Shown: piece by piece, positions 1-6,379 of the stretch
Position numbering within the stretch: position 1 is the first letter of the stretch
How the letters are laid out: every line of letters begins with the position of its first letter
Assembly: GCA_937951875.1 (NCBI GenBank)
Contig: CALGAN010000051.1
Coordinates: 1 to 14,961 of the forward strand
From: an uncultured Alkalilimnicola sp.
Lineage (GTDB): Bacteria; Pseudomonadota; Gammaproteobacteria; Nitrococcales; AK92
Reading direction: 5' to 3'
DNA: 14,961 bases
Translations under genes and position numbers: made by a program
Notes under the pieces: model-generated
The model's database searches: none
What the model was told of the DNA's origin: nothing
Seen by the model: only the letters and a program-made list of their open reading frames with translations

Positions 1-2
1 AG

Positions 3-458
3 CTGAACATCACCGCCTTCATGAACCTGATGGTGGTGCTGGTGCCGTTCCTGCTGATGATGGTGGTGTTCTCGCGCGTCACCATCCTCGAACTGAACCT
101 GCCCCGGGACGGCGCGCCCGCCGACACCGACAAGCCCGCGCTGCAGCTGGAAGTGGTGCTACGCCAGGACCGGCTGGAGCTGGCCAACCACGGCGCGCTG
201 ATCCGCACCATTCCCAACGTCGACGGCCGCTACGATCTAGCGACGCTGGCTCAGGCGCTGCAGGAGATCAAGGCCGGCGCGCCGGAAACCACCGCGGCCA
301 CCCTGCTGCTGGAGCCGCAGATCAAGTACGACCACCTGGTCGGGGTGATGGACACCGTGCGCGTGGTCGCCGAGACCAGCGGCGGCGAGACGCGCAAGCG
401 CGAGCTGTTCCCCGACATCAGCATCGGCGACGCGCCGCGGGCGCGCGGAGGGAGCTGA
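3..458 (+). CDS. ExbD/TolR-family biopolymer transport protein, 5' truncated by window edge
   Basis: This is the 3' part (about 151 residues) of an ExbD/TolR-like protein; the start codon lies left of the window and the frame is open from base 3. The visible N-terminus is the single transmembrane helix, LNITAFMNLMVVLVPFLL, followed by a periplasmic domain of about 110 residues. The segment aligns without gaps to the E. coli ExbD helix INVTPFIDVMLVLL. The proton-carrying Asp of ExbD is Asn here (codon 24-26). ExbD-type proteins sit with ExbB/TolQ-type pentamers in the inner membrane and use the proton motive force to drive a periplasm-spanning partner. The next gene starts 4 bases after this stop and encodes a second ExbD, so the two are probably translated together and may heterodimerise. 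Family assignment is firm; the transported or energised substrate is unknown. Confidence 0.85.
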   Translation: MNITAFMNLMVVLVPFLLMMVVFSRVTILELNLPRDGAPADTDKPALQLEVVLRQDRLELANHGALIRTIPNVDGRYDLATLAQALQEIKAGAPETTAATLLLEPQIKYDHLVGVMDTVRVVAETSGGETRKRELFPDISIGDAPRARGGS

Positions 459-462
459 CGCC

Positions 463-948
463 ATGGAGCAATCACGCCGCGCCCGCCGCATGGACCGGCG
501 CCACCGCCGCGCCCGGCCAGCCGCGCTGCACCTGGTGTCGCTGATGGACATCTTCACCATTCTGGTGTTCTTCATGCTGGTGAACAGCTCGGCGGTAGAA
601 GAAGCGCCGGCCACCAAGGCGGTGAAGCTGCCCGAGTCCATCGCCGACACCGCGCTGCGCCAGACCGTGGTGGTGATGGTCACCGACAAGGACGTGCTGC
701 TGCAGGACCAGCCGATCGCCCCGGTCAGCGCCCTGCTGGAGAGCCCCGAGCCGGTGTTCGCCCCGCTCAAGCGCGCCCTGGAGGCGCAGGCCGCGCGCTC
801 CGTGCTCGACAAGAGCGAGGACCGCGGCGAGGTAACCATCATCGGCGACAAGGAAATCTCCTACAGCCTGCTGCGCAAGATCATGGCCACCTGCACCGAA
901 GCCGGCTTCAGCCAGGTGTCGCTGGCGGTGCTGCAGAAGCAGACCTGA
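463..948 (+). CDS. ExbD/TolR-family biopolymer transport protein (second copy)
   Basis: This 161-residue protein has a strongly basic cytoplasmic N-terminus (residues 1-20, rich in Arg), one transmembrane helix at about residues 23-41 and a periplasmic domain of about 115 residues. The helix contains SLMDIFTILVFFML, with the Asp (residue 29) in the position that carries protons in ExbD and TolR. The ATG is preceded by GGAGGGA at 448-454, at usable spacing, and lies 4 bases after the upstream ExbD stop. The two ExbD proteins differ clearly in sequence, so this is not a recent duplication. With the AgmX-like gene behind it, it forms a compact operon of the ExbB-ExbD-ExbD-AgmX type. Family is certain from the helix and topology; the cellular process it powers is not known. 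Confidence 0.9.
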   Translation: MEQSRRARRMDRRHRRARPAALHLVSLMDIFTILVFFMLVNSSAVEEAPATKAVKLPESIADTALRQTVVVMVTDKDVLLQDQPIAPVSALLESPEPVFAPLKRALEAQAARSVLDKSEDRGEVTIIGDKEISYSLLRKIMATCTEAGFSQVSLAVLQKQT

Positions 949-958
949 GGAGGACGCG

Positions 959-1933
959 ATGAGCGCATCGTTACGCGTATACGACATCGTCGGCGACCTG
1001 CCTTGGGACGGCAGCGATCACGAAGAGCGCCGCTTCCGCCGCATCCTGTGGATCGTGCTGGCGCTGTTCGTCGCGCTCGGCCTGGCGCTGACCGTGATCC
1101 GCCTGCCCAAGGTCGAGCCGGCCGCGCCCGACATCCCGCCGCGCATCGCCAAGCTGGTGCTGGAGAAGAAAACGCCGCCCCCGCCGCCGCCGAAGAAGGA
1201 AGAACCCAAGCCGGAACCGGTGAAAGCCGAGCCCGTGCCCAAGCCGGCCCCCGAGCCGCGACCCAAGGCGCAGCCCAAGCCCACGGAAACGCCGCGCCCG
1301 GCCCAGGTGGAAGCGGCGCGTCAGCGCGCTTCCAAAGCCGGCGTGCTCGCCTTCCAGCAGGAGCTGGCCAGCCTCAGGGACACCAGCGCCCTCACCAGCC
1401 TGGACAAGGACAAGCTGATCACGCCCACCAGCGCCGGCGACAACCAGGTCGACCGGGTGGAGCGCGCGCTGATCGCCGCCAAGGCCGGCAAGGGCAGCGG
1501 CGGCATCGACACCGCCAGCCTCAGCCGCGACACCGGCGGCGCCGGCGGCAGCGGCGTGGGCGCGCGCACCACCACCCAGGTCGCCAGCACCGTCGCCCCG
1601 GCGGCGGTCGCCGAGGCCAAGACCCGCAGCCAGGGCAAGAAGGCCGCCCGCAGCGACACCGACATCCAGCTGGTGTTCGACCGCAACAAGAGCGCCCTGT
1701 ACGCCCTCTACAACCGCGCCCTGCGCAACAACCCGGCGCTGCAGGGCAAGGTGGTGCTGCGCCTGACCATCGCCCCCAGCGGCGAAGTCACCAAGGTCGA
1801 GCTGGTCTCCAGCGAGCTGGGCGACCCGGATCTAGAGCGGCGCCTGCTGCTGCGGGTTAAGCAGTTCGACTTCGGCGCCAGGGACGTGGAGCCGGTGACG
1901 ATCACCTATCCGATCAACTTCCTGCCGTCGTGA
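959..1933 (+). CDS. AgmX/PglI C-terminal domain protein, TonB-like energy transducer
   Basis: The 324-residue protein has a short cytoplasmic N-terminus, one transmembrane helix at about 29-48 (ILWIVLALFVALGLALTVI) and a Pro/Lys/Glu-rich periplasm-spanning stretch at about 70-117 containing PPPPPPKKEEPKPEP. A Gly/Ala/Ser-rich linker follows, then a folded C-terminal domain at about 230-324. The C-terminal domain (start IQLVFDRNKSALYALYNRAL, end ITYPINFLPS) is the type annotated as AgmX/PglI C-terminal, related in layout to TonB/TolA C-terminal domains. The Pro-rich rod plus TM anchor is the classic form of a PMF transducer driven by ExbB/ExbD. The ATG follows a strong ribosome site, GAGGAGGA at 947-954, which overlaps the previous stop. 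It is most likely the transducer for the two ExbD proteins upstream; the outer-membrane or periplasmic target is not encoded in the window. Confidence 0.85.
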   Translation: MSASLRVYDIVGDLPWDGSDHEERRFRRILWIVLALFVALGLALTVIRLPKVEPAAPDIPPRIAKLVLEKKTPPPPPPKKEEPKPEPVKAEPVPKPAPEPRPKAQPKPTETPRPAQVEAARQRASKAGVLAFQQELASLRDTSALTSLDKDKLITPTSAGDNQVDRVERALIAAKAGKGSGGIDTASLSRDTGGAGGSGVGARTTTQVASTVAPAAVAEAKTRSQGKKAARSDTDIQLVFDRNKSALYALYNRALRNNPALQGKVVLRLTIAPSGEVTKVELVSSELGDPDLERRLLLRVKQFDFGARDVEPVTITYPINFLPS

Positions 1934-1938
1934 GCGGA

Positions 1939-1965
1939 GACAGCGGAGGCCATGCCTCCGCTGTC
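1939..1965 (+). terminator. Perfect 12-bp hairpin after the ExbD/AgmX operon (no U tract)
   Basis: GACAGCGGAGGC (1939-1950) and GCCTCCGCTGTC (1954-1965) are perfect inverse complements separated by CAT. It begins 5 bases after the AgmX-like stop codon, so it probably ends or stabilises the operon transcript. No run of T follows on either strand, so if it terminates it is not a canonical intrinsic terminator; mRNA 3'-end protection is an equally good reading. Confidence 0.55.
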
Positions 1966-2152
1966 GGTCGAGAAAACCGCGCGAGCGATCGCCAAGGCTT
2001 TACGCCCGCTTGCACCGCGAGCGGCACTGCCAATTACGCCTTTCCACTTTTTAGGTAGACGCAACGTCACCCCTCGACGCGCTTCATATTCTTTTACCCA
2101 AAAAAACATGGTGACTCTCACGAAGCCGGTGTCCTCCAGACGACCAGACAGC

Positions 2153-2183
2153 TTGCCGCTAACACTTAGTGCACGGTTATATA
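2153..2183 (+). promoter_or_regulatory. Possible sigma-70-like promoter for the LuxR-type gene
   Basis: TTGCCG (2153-2158) and TTATAT/TATATA (2177-2183) are separated by 18-19 bases within the AT-richer stretch. The start codon of the regulator is about 185 bases downstream, giving a long leader that includes the 2235-2246 palindrome. The match is imperfect and untested. Confidence 0.3.
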
Positions 2184-2234
2184 AGAGGTACTGTAAGAAA
2201 CCCGTTAGTTCCCGCCCGCTACACTGGCGCGAAC

Positions 2235-2246
2235 TTTTCCGGAAAA
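2235..2246. promoter_or_regulatory. 12-base perfect palindrome TTTTCCGGAAAA, candidate operator
   Basis: TTTTCC (2235-2240) is followed directly by its inverse complement GGAAAA. It lies about 120 bases before the regulator ATG and about 50 bases downstream of the possible promoter. A dimeric HTH protein, possibly the regulator itself, could bind it. Placement is suggestive only. Confidence 0.3.
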
Positions 2247-2367
2247 CGCGACGCCTGGGGTCGAGCGGGCGGTGTCTGCCGGCAAGGCTCTCTCCTGGGC
2301 GCGAACAGGCGTCCGCCGGCGGTGCGCGGTGGAACGCCCGACAACCACCTGAACGGGCGGGAGCGCG

Positions 2368-3483
2368 ATGAGACCCAGCGATGAAGATTTGCTTGCGGTC
2401 GTCGACGCCTTCAGCGCGGCGGCGGTAGGCGCGGGAAACTGGTTGAATGCCCTCGGTCAGCTGGCCGAACTGACGGGCTCGAAAGCGGGGCAGCTGATCG
2501 GCTACGGGGCTCGGGGACAAGAGCCTTTCATGTGGGTGGCCGACCCCGAGCCCGCCTGGATCGATCACGTTGAGGAGCACGGCGGGGCCGATCCGAACGT
2601 CAACCCACGGCTTGGGCTCGGCCTGCGCACGCCGGTGCTGCGACTCATCACCGATTCGGACGTGATCAGCCGCGAACAGCGGCGGCGGCATCCGCTCTAC
2701 GTCGATTATTTCGACCGCTACGACCGCCCCTTCATCTGCGCCACCAATCTAGCGCGGGACCAGGGCCGCTGGGTGGGGCTTGCGGTGCTGCGCACCCGCC
2801 GCCAGGGCGAGATCACCCCGCAGCAGCGCGCCATATTCGCCACCCTCGCGCCGCACGTGCGGGCCGCCGTCTATACGCAGACGCTGCTGGAGAACCGCGG
2901 GGCGGAGGTGCTGGCCGGCGCGCTGGAGGCGCTGTCGCTGGCGGTGTTCATACTCGACGGCCGCGGCGCGGTGCGAGCGATGACGCCCACCGCCGAGGCG
3001 CTGGTCGCCCAAGGCGTGCCGCTGGGGCTCAAGTGCGGACGGCTCCAGGCCGCCCGCGACGACGAAACGCGCCGTCTGGCCGAAGCGATCCGGCTCGCCG
3101 TGTGCGGCACCGACAGCCTGCCCTCGCCGCCGCTGCGCACGCTGCTCGTCTCCCGCGATGCGGAGCTGCCGTTGGTACTGGACGTGGTCCCGCTGCCGCA
3201 GCGGCCGCACGGCTTCGGCTACGATCCGCGCGCGCTGGTGGTGGTGCGCGGCACGGACCGCGCCCCCGAGCACGCCAAGCAGCTATTGCGCACCGCATTC
3301 CGCCTGACGGAGGCCGAAGCCGAGGTGGCCATGCTGCTTGCCGACGGCCTGCTGCCGGAGGCGATCGCCGCCAGCCGCGGCGTCTCGCTCGGCACGGTCC
3401 GCACGCAGATCAAGGCGATGCACGCTAAGCTCGGCGTGCATCGGCGCGGTGAGCTGATCGCCTACCTCCATCGCCTACGCTGA
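2368..3483 (+). CDS. LuxR-family helix-turn-helix transcriptional regulator
   Basis: The 371-residue soluble protein ends in a LuxR/GerE-type HTH at about residues 305-365. Key pieces are FRLTEAEAEVAMLLADG, the recognition-helix region GVSLGTVRTQIKAMHAKLG and the final RGELIAYL. The first ~165 residues look like a GAF/PAS-type sensing region, and residues about 185-270 (starting EALSLAVFILDGRGAVRAM) look like a second PAS-like region. The length and layout match standalone LuxR-type regulators with N-terminal PAS-like sensing rather than two-component response regulators, as no receiver-domain Asp motif is visible. The ATG has GGGAG at 2359-2363 before it. The gene stands alone after a long AT-richer leader with a palindrome, which would suit autoregulation. 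The ligand and target genes are unknown. Confidence 0.85.
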   Translation: MRPSDEDLLAVVDAFSAAAVGAGNWLNALGQLAELTGSKAGQLIGYGARGQEPFMWVADPEPAWIDHVEEHGGADPNVNPRLGLGLRTPVLRLITDSDVISREQRRRHPLYVDYFDRYDRPFICATNLARDQGRWVGLAVLRTRRQGEITPQQRAIFATLAPHVRAAVYTQTLLENRGAEVLAGALEALSLAVFILDGRGAVRAMTPTAEALVAQGVPLGLKCGRLQAARDDETRRLAEAIRLAVCGTDSLPSPPLRTLLVSRDAELPLVLDVVPLPQRPHGFGYDPRALVVVRGTDRAPEHAKQLLRTAFRLTEAEAEVAMLLADGLLPEAIAASRGVSLGTVRTQIKAMHAKLGVHRRGELIAYLHRLR

Positions 3484-3828
3484 CGCGCCCGGCATACAGT
3501 CGCTGGACGACGACGGCGACCCGGCCAACGGCATCGTCATCGCGCCCGAGGTCGCCAACGCCATCACCGCCGAGCCGGCGGCGTTCGATACGGCCAGGTG
3601 TTCTCGATCCGCTTCGAGAGCCGCACCGACTCCGGCATCCGCCGCGAGCGCTACAGCGTGAACGGTGACCGAATCACCGTCTCCGGCGCGGGCTTCAACC
3701 GCTGCGTGGACACCATCGACGCCGGCGCGGCCTGCAGGGCCAATGCGCCGGGCTGGACGCTCACGCTGAACGCCGACCACGCCAGGGCCGAGTTCGACGG
3801 CGGCGCGATGTTCAAGGTGAGCCAATAG
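3457..3828 (+). pseudogene. Frameshifted 3' remnant of an unidentified gene
   Basis: Two reading frames with typical high-GC third positions meet here. From about 3479 to 3588, frame 2 reads ADAPGIQSLDDDGDPANG and then a coherent acidic stretch to AAFD. From about 3589 to 3828, frame 1 reads YGQVFSIRFESRTDSGIR and on to a TAG stop at 3826-3828. Joined, they would form the C-terminal ~115 residues of one protein. There is no start codon with a ribosome site: frame 2 is closed by a stop at 3455-3457 inside the LuxR-type gene, and the only in-frame start for the second part is a GTG at 3598 with no Shine-Dalgarno. The Asp/Asn-rich piece and two Cys residues suggest a secreted or lipoprotein origin, but I do not recognise the family. 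A sequencing indel could explain the frameshift but not the missing 5' end. Confidence 0.55.
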
Positions 3829-3854
3829 CCGCCGCCCCCATGTTCTCGGTGGCC

Positions 3855-5144
3855 TCAGCGGACCCTGACCACCCGCCAGACGGTGTTGGACAGATCATCG
3901 GCCACGATCAGCGCTCCGCGCGGATCGACGGTCACACCGACCGGGCGGCCGCGGACCTTGCCGTCGTCGCCGAGGAAGCCGGTGACGAAATCGACCGGGT
4001 CGCCGGCCGGACGCCCATTGCGAAACGGCACGAACACCACTTTGTAGCCAACCGGATCGTTGCGGTTCCAGCTGCCGTGCTCGCCGACGAAGGCCCCCTC
4101 GGCGAACGGCTCGCCCATGGCCGGCGTGGAAAAGGCCAGACCCAGCGGCGCCACGTGCGACCCCAGGCTGTAGTCGGGAACGATGGCGGCGGCGACTTTC
4201 TGCGGATCCTGCGGCCGCACGCGCTCGTCGACGTTGGCGCCCCAGTAGCTGTAGGGCCAGCCGTAGAAGCCGCCTTCACGCACCTCGGTGAGGTAATCGG
4301 GCACCAGGTTCGGGCCGATTTCGTCGCGCTCGTTCACCACTGCCCACAAGCGGCCGGTGTCCGGATGGAAGGCGAGCGCGGTGGGGTTGCGCAAGCCGGT
4401 GGCATAGGGCCGGTGCCGGCCGCTGGCGGCCTCCACTTCCCAGATCATCGCCCGATCGACCTCGACCGCCATGCCGCGCTCGGTGATGTTGCTGTTGGAG
4501 CCGATGCCGACGTAGAGGAAGCGGCCGTCCGGGCTGGCCGTGAGCGCCTTGGTCCAGTGATGGTTGATGGCCGACGGCAGGTCGGTGACCTTCTCCGGCG
4601 GACCGGCGGCTTCGGTCTGGCCGTCACGGTACGCGAAGCGCACCAGCGCGTCCTGGTTGGCGACGTACAGCGTGTCGCCGACCAACGCCAGACCGTACGG
4701 CGCATTGAGGTTGTCGGCGAAGATGTAGCGCCCCTCGTAGTTGCCGTCGCCGTCGGCGTCGCGCAGCAGGGTCAGACGGTTGCCGCTGGGGACGGAGGTA
4801 GTGCCCTTGGCCTTGAGATAGCCGGCGATCACGTCCTTGGGCTTGAGGCTGGGCGCGCTGCTGCCCCGGCCTTCGGCCACCAGGATGTCGCCGTTGGGCA
4901 GTACCAGCGTCTGGCGCGGGATGTTGAGATCGGTGGCGATCGCGGTGATGGCGTAGCCTTCCGGCACCTGCGGCCGCCGATCGCCCCATGCCGCCGGCTC
5001 CGCCACCTTGATGTCGGGCAGCAGGCCGCGCTGCGGCTTGGGAAGCGGCGGGTCGGCACCGTACTGGGACGGCGCGGGATCGGGATCGCGGCCGCAGGCG
5101 GCCAGCAACCCTGCGAGGACGACGACAGCGATGGCGCGCCTCAT
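3855..5144 (-). CDS. Lipoprotein of the sorbosone / PQQ-type sugar dehydrogenase family (beta-propeller)
   Basis: I choose the ATG at 5144, giving 429 residues, because it starts a clear lipoprotein signal, MRRAIAVVVLAGLLAACG, with lipobox LAAC and Cys17. The in-frame extension upstream overlaps the DUF2231-type gene and is not credible. The mature part is a six-bladed propeller of the GDH/sorbosone dehydrogenase type. Visible pieces are LPNGDILVAEGRG, NAPYGLALVGDTLYVAN, ATGLRNPTALAFHPDTG, EGGFYGWPYSYWG, FVGEHGSWNRNDPVGYKV and PRGALIVADD. Homologues use PQQ to oxidise sugars or aldehydes in the periplasm, but many family members have no proven substrate or cofactor. It overlaps the upstream membrane gene by 4 bases (ATGA), so the two are translationally coupled. 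The membrane partner has no visible electron-transfer motif. Confidence 0.85.
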   Translation of the reverse strand: MRRAIAVVVLAGLLAACGRDPDPAPSQYGADPPLPKPQRGLLPDIKVAEPAAWGDRRPQVPEGYAITAIATDLNIPRQTLVLPNGDILVAEGRGSSAPSLKPKDVIAGYLKAKGTTSVPSGNRLTLLRDADGDGNYEGRYIFADNLNAPYGLALVGDTLYVANQDALVRFAYRDGQTEAAGPPEKVTDLPSAINHHWTKALTASPDGRFLYVGIGSNSNITERGMAVEVDRAMIWEVEAASGRHRPYATGLRNPTALAFHPDTGRLWAVVNERDEIGPNLVPDYLTEVREGGFYGWPYSYWGANVDERVRPQDPQKVAAAIVPDYSLGSHVAPLGLAFSTPAMGEPFAEGAFVGEHGSWNRNDPVGYKVVFVPFRNGRPAGDPVDFVTGFLGDDGKVRGRPVGVTVDPRGALIVADDLSNTVWRVVRVR

Positions 5145-5545
5145 GCCGCGGCCCCCCAACGAGAACCGGCGAAGCCGCTCCAGGTCGCTAGGCACGCTAG
5201 GACAAAAGCGAGCGCCGATAGTATGGGCGCGGTCGGCATGATGCCCCAGGCGTCCCGGGCGTGAACCAGGGCGTTGATCCCCCCTACCACCCAGGTCGCC
5301 AGCAGGAGCAACAGATAAAAGCCGCGCCGCGCGCGAACCGCGCCGACCAGGGCGAACAGCAGCGCCACGGCCCCGAACGCCAGCCCGCCCACCACCAGCC
5401 AGGAAGCGAAGTTGCTCCACTGGATCTCATAGGTGCGGGCGTAGGCGATATCGCTCAGCAACGCCCCCAGAAACAGCGGGATGATGCCGGCGAGGAAAAC
5501 GGCATGCAGCGGATGAAGCGTCCGCGGATACAACGAGCCAGCCAC
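5141..5545 (-). CDS. DUF2231-like four-helix inner-membrane protein
   Basis: The 134-residue protein has about four hydrophobic helices, including FLAGIIPLFLGALLSDIAY, ASWLVVGGLAFGAVALLFAL and FYLLLLLATWVVGGINALVH. The N-terminal RTLHPLHAVF and the paired topology match small DUF2231-type membrane proteins. The start is GTG at 5545, fixed by a GGGAGG ribosome site upstream on the minus strand; no ATG fits. It is first in a two-gene unit and its TGA overlaps the ATG of the sugar-dehydrogenase-like lipoprotein. Genes of this family are often found next to sorbosone dehydrogenase-like genes, which supports a shared but undefined role in the envelope. Confidence 0.75.
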   Translation of the reverse strand: MAGSLYPRTLHPLHAVFLAGIIPLFLGALLSDIAYARTYEIQWSNFASWLVVGGLAFGAVALLFALVGAVRARRGFYLLLLLATWVVGGINALVHARDAWGIMPTAPILSALAFVLACLATWSGFAGSRWGAAA

Positions 5546-5553
5546 GTCGATGC

Positions 5554-5559
5554 GCCTCC
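5554..5559 (-). promoter_or_regulatory. Ribosome binding site deciding the GTG start at 5545
   Basis: On the minus strand GGGAGG lies about 8-9 bases before GTG at 5545. No ATG or TTG in frame has comparable support, so the GTG is the likely start of the DUF2231-like gene. Confidence 0.6.
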
Positions 5560-5746
5560 CTGCTACGAATGGCGGCGAATCCCTGACGATGTCGAGACGT
5601 GCGGTCGCCTGACGGCGGAGTCAACCGGGCGCGGCAATGGCCGCTCGCTAAAGCCCGATTAAAAGTAGGCGAAATACCTTGCCTTCCTGTGGAGAACCGC
5701 GGCCGCGCGACTAGACTGTGACCAATAGCCGTCGGGGAAATCGAGC

Positions 5747-6163
5747 GTGAAACCGCACATCACCGTCATTACCCTGGGCGTCGACGATCTGGAGCGAGCT
5801 TTTCGCTTCTACCACGAGGGACTGGGGTTTCCGTCGGAAGGAATCGTCGGCACGGAGTTCGAACACGGCGCCGTGGCCTTTTTCGATCTCCAGCCGGGCC
5901 TGAAGCTCGCCCTCTGGCCTCGGCGCAGCATCGCGCACGACACTGGCCTGGCGCCCGGCCCCGCCAGCGCCACGGAGTTCACCCTGGGCCATAACGTCCG
6001 CTCCAAGGCCGAGGTGGACGCGGTCATGCGCGACGCCGCCCGCGCCGGCGCCACCGTGGTGAAGCCAGCGCAGGACACCTTCTGGGGCGGCTATGCCGGT
6101 TACTTTCAAGATCCCGACGGCCACCTCTGGGAAATCGTCTGGAACCCGCAGCTCCTGCCGTGA
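5747..6163 (+). CDS. VOC-family (glyoxalase/bleomycin-resistance fold) protein
   Basis: The 138-residue cytosolic protein shows two beta-alpha-beta-beta-beta units of the vicinal oxygen chelate fold. The first begins ITVITLGVDDLERAFRFYHE and the second contains VDAVMRDAARAGATVVKP. The C-terminal GGYAGYFQDPDGHLWEIVWN is the hallmark end of this family, with the late Glu as a usual metal ligand. The start is GTG at 5747, preceded by the purine-rich CGGGGAAA. Family members range from metal-dependent lyases and dioxygenases to antibiotic-binding proteins; nothing in the context points to one of these. It is divergent from the DUF2231/sugar-dehydrogenase pair across a 201-base gap and stands alone. 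Confidence 0.85.
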   Translation: MKPHITVITLGVDDLERAFRFYHEGLGFPSEGIVGTEFEHGAVAFFDLQPGLKLALWPRRSIAHDTGLAPGPASATEFTLGHNVRSKAEVDAVMRDAARAGATVVKPAQDTFWGGYAGYFQDPDGHLWEIVWNPQLLP

Positions 6164-6289
6164 ATCGGGCAACGGCACGACGCCGGCCAATTATCCCCGT
6201 TTTTTTAGGGTATTTGCGCTCGCATTTTGGCAGACCCGTTTAACGCCTTCGCGTTTACTATGCAATGATTTTCTTATCGATAGCGCGCC

Positions 6290-6316
6290 TAAAGCTCGCT
6301 GCGCGCCGGTCGATAG
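6290..6316 (+). promoter_or_regulatory. FliA (sigma-28) type promoter for the chemotaxis receptor gene
   Basis: TAAAGCTC (6290-6297) and GTCGATAG (6309-6316) are separated by exactly 11 bases. The enterobacterial sigma-28 consensus is TAAAGTTT-N11-GCCGATAA, so each half matches 6 of 8 with the correct spacing. It lies about 64 bases before the likely ATG at 6380. Motility-class control is what one expects for a chemotaxis receptor. Confidence 0.65.
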
Positions 6317-6379
6317 CAAATACAAACGCTGCGGTCGCAATGCACGGCCGCAATGCCTAACGGGGGAGCACGACGAGCT

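Larger units (their letters stand above)
1966..2367. other. AT-richer intergenic leader upstream of the LuxR-type gene
   Basis: About 400 bases hold no convincing gene. Between about 2035 and 2210 the base composition is visibly poorer in G+C than the flanking genes, with T- and A-runs (for example the A-run ending near 2106). Open frames crossing it on either strand do not look like real proteins and have no good ribosome site. It contains a possible sigma-70-like promoter (about 2153-2183) and a 12-base palindrome (2235-2246), so I read it as the regulatory region of the regulator gene. The compositional dip could also mark imported DNA. Confidence 0.5.

Noticed and set aside
1952..2371. 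Plus-strand ORF of 139 residues in the leader of the LuxR-type gene
   Set aside because: It starts inside the hairpin loop, has no ribosome site, and its basic, low-order product resembles no family.
1906..2691. Minus-strand ORF of 261 residues spanning the leader and the regulator
   Set aside because: It runs over the AgmX end, the hairpin and the regulator's coding frame with no start signal or domain.
3840..5264. Long plus-strand ORF of about 474 residues
   Set aside because: It is the mirror of the sugar-dehydrogenase-like gene; the product is low-complexity and lacks any family pattern.
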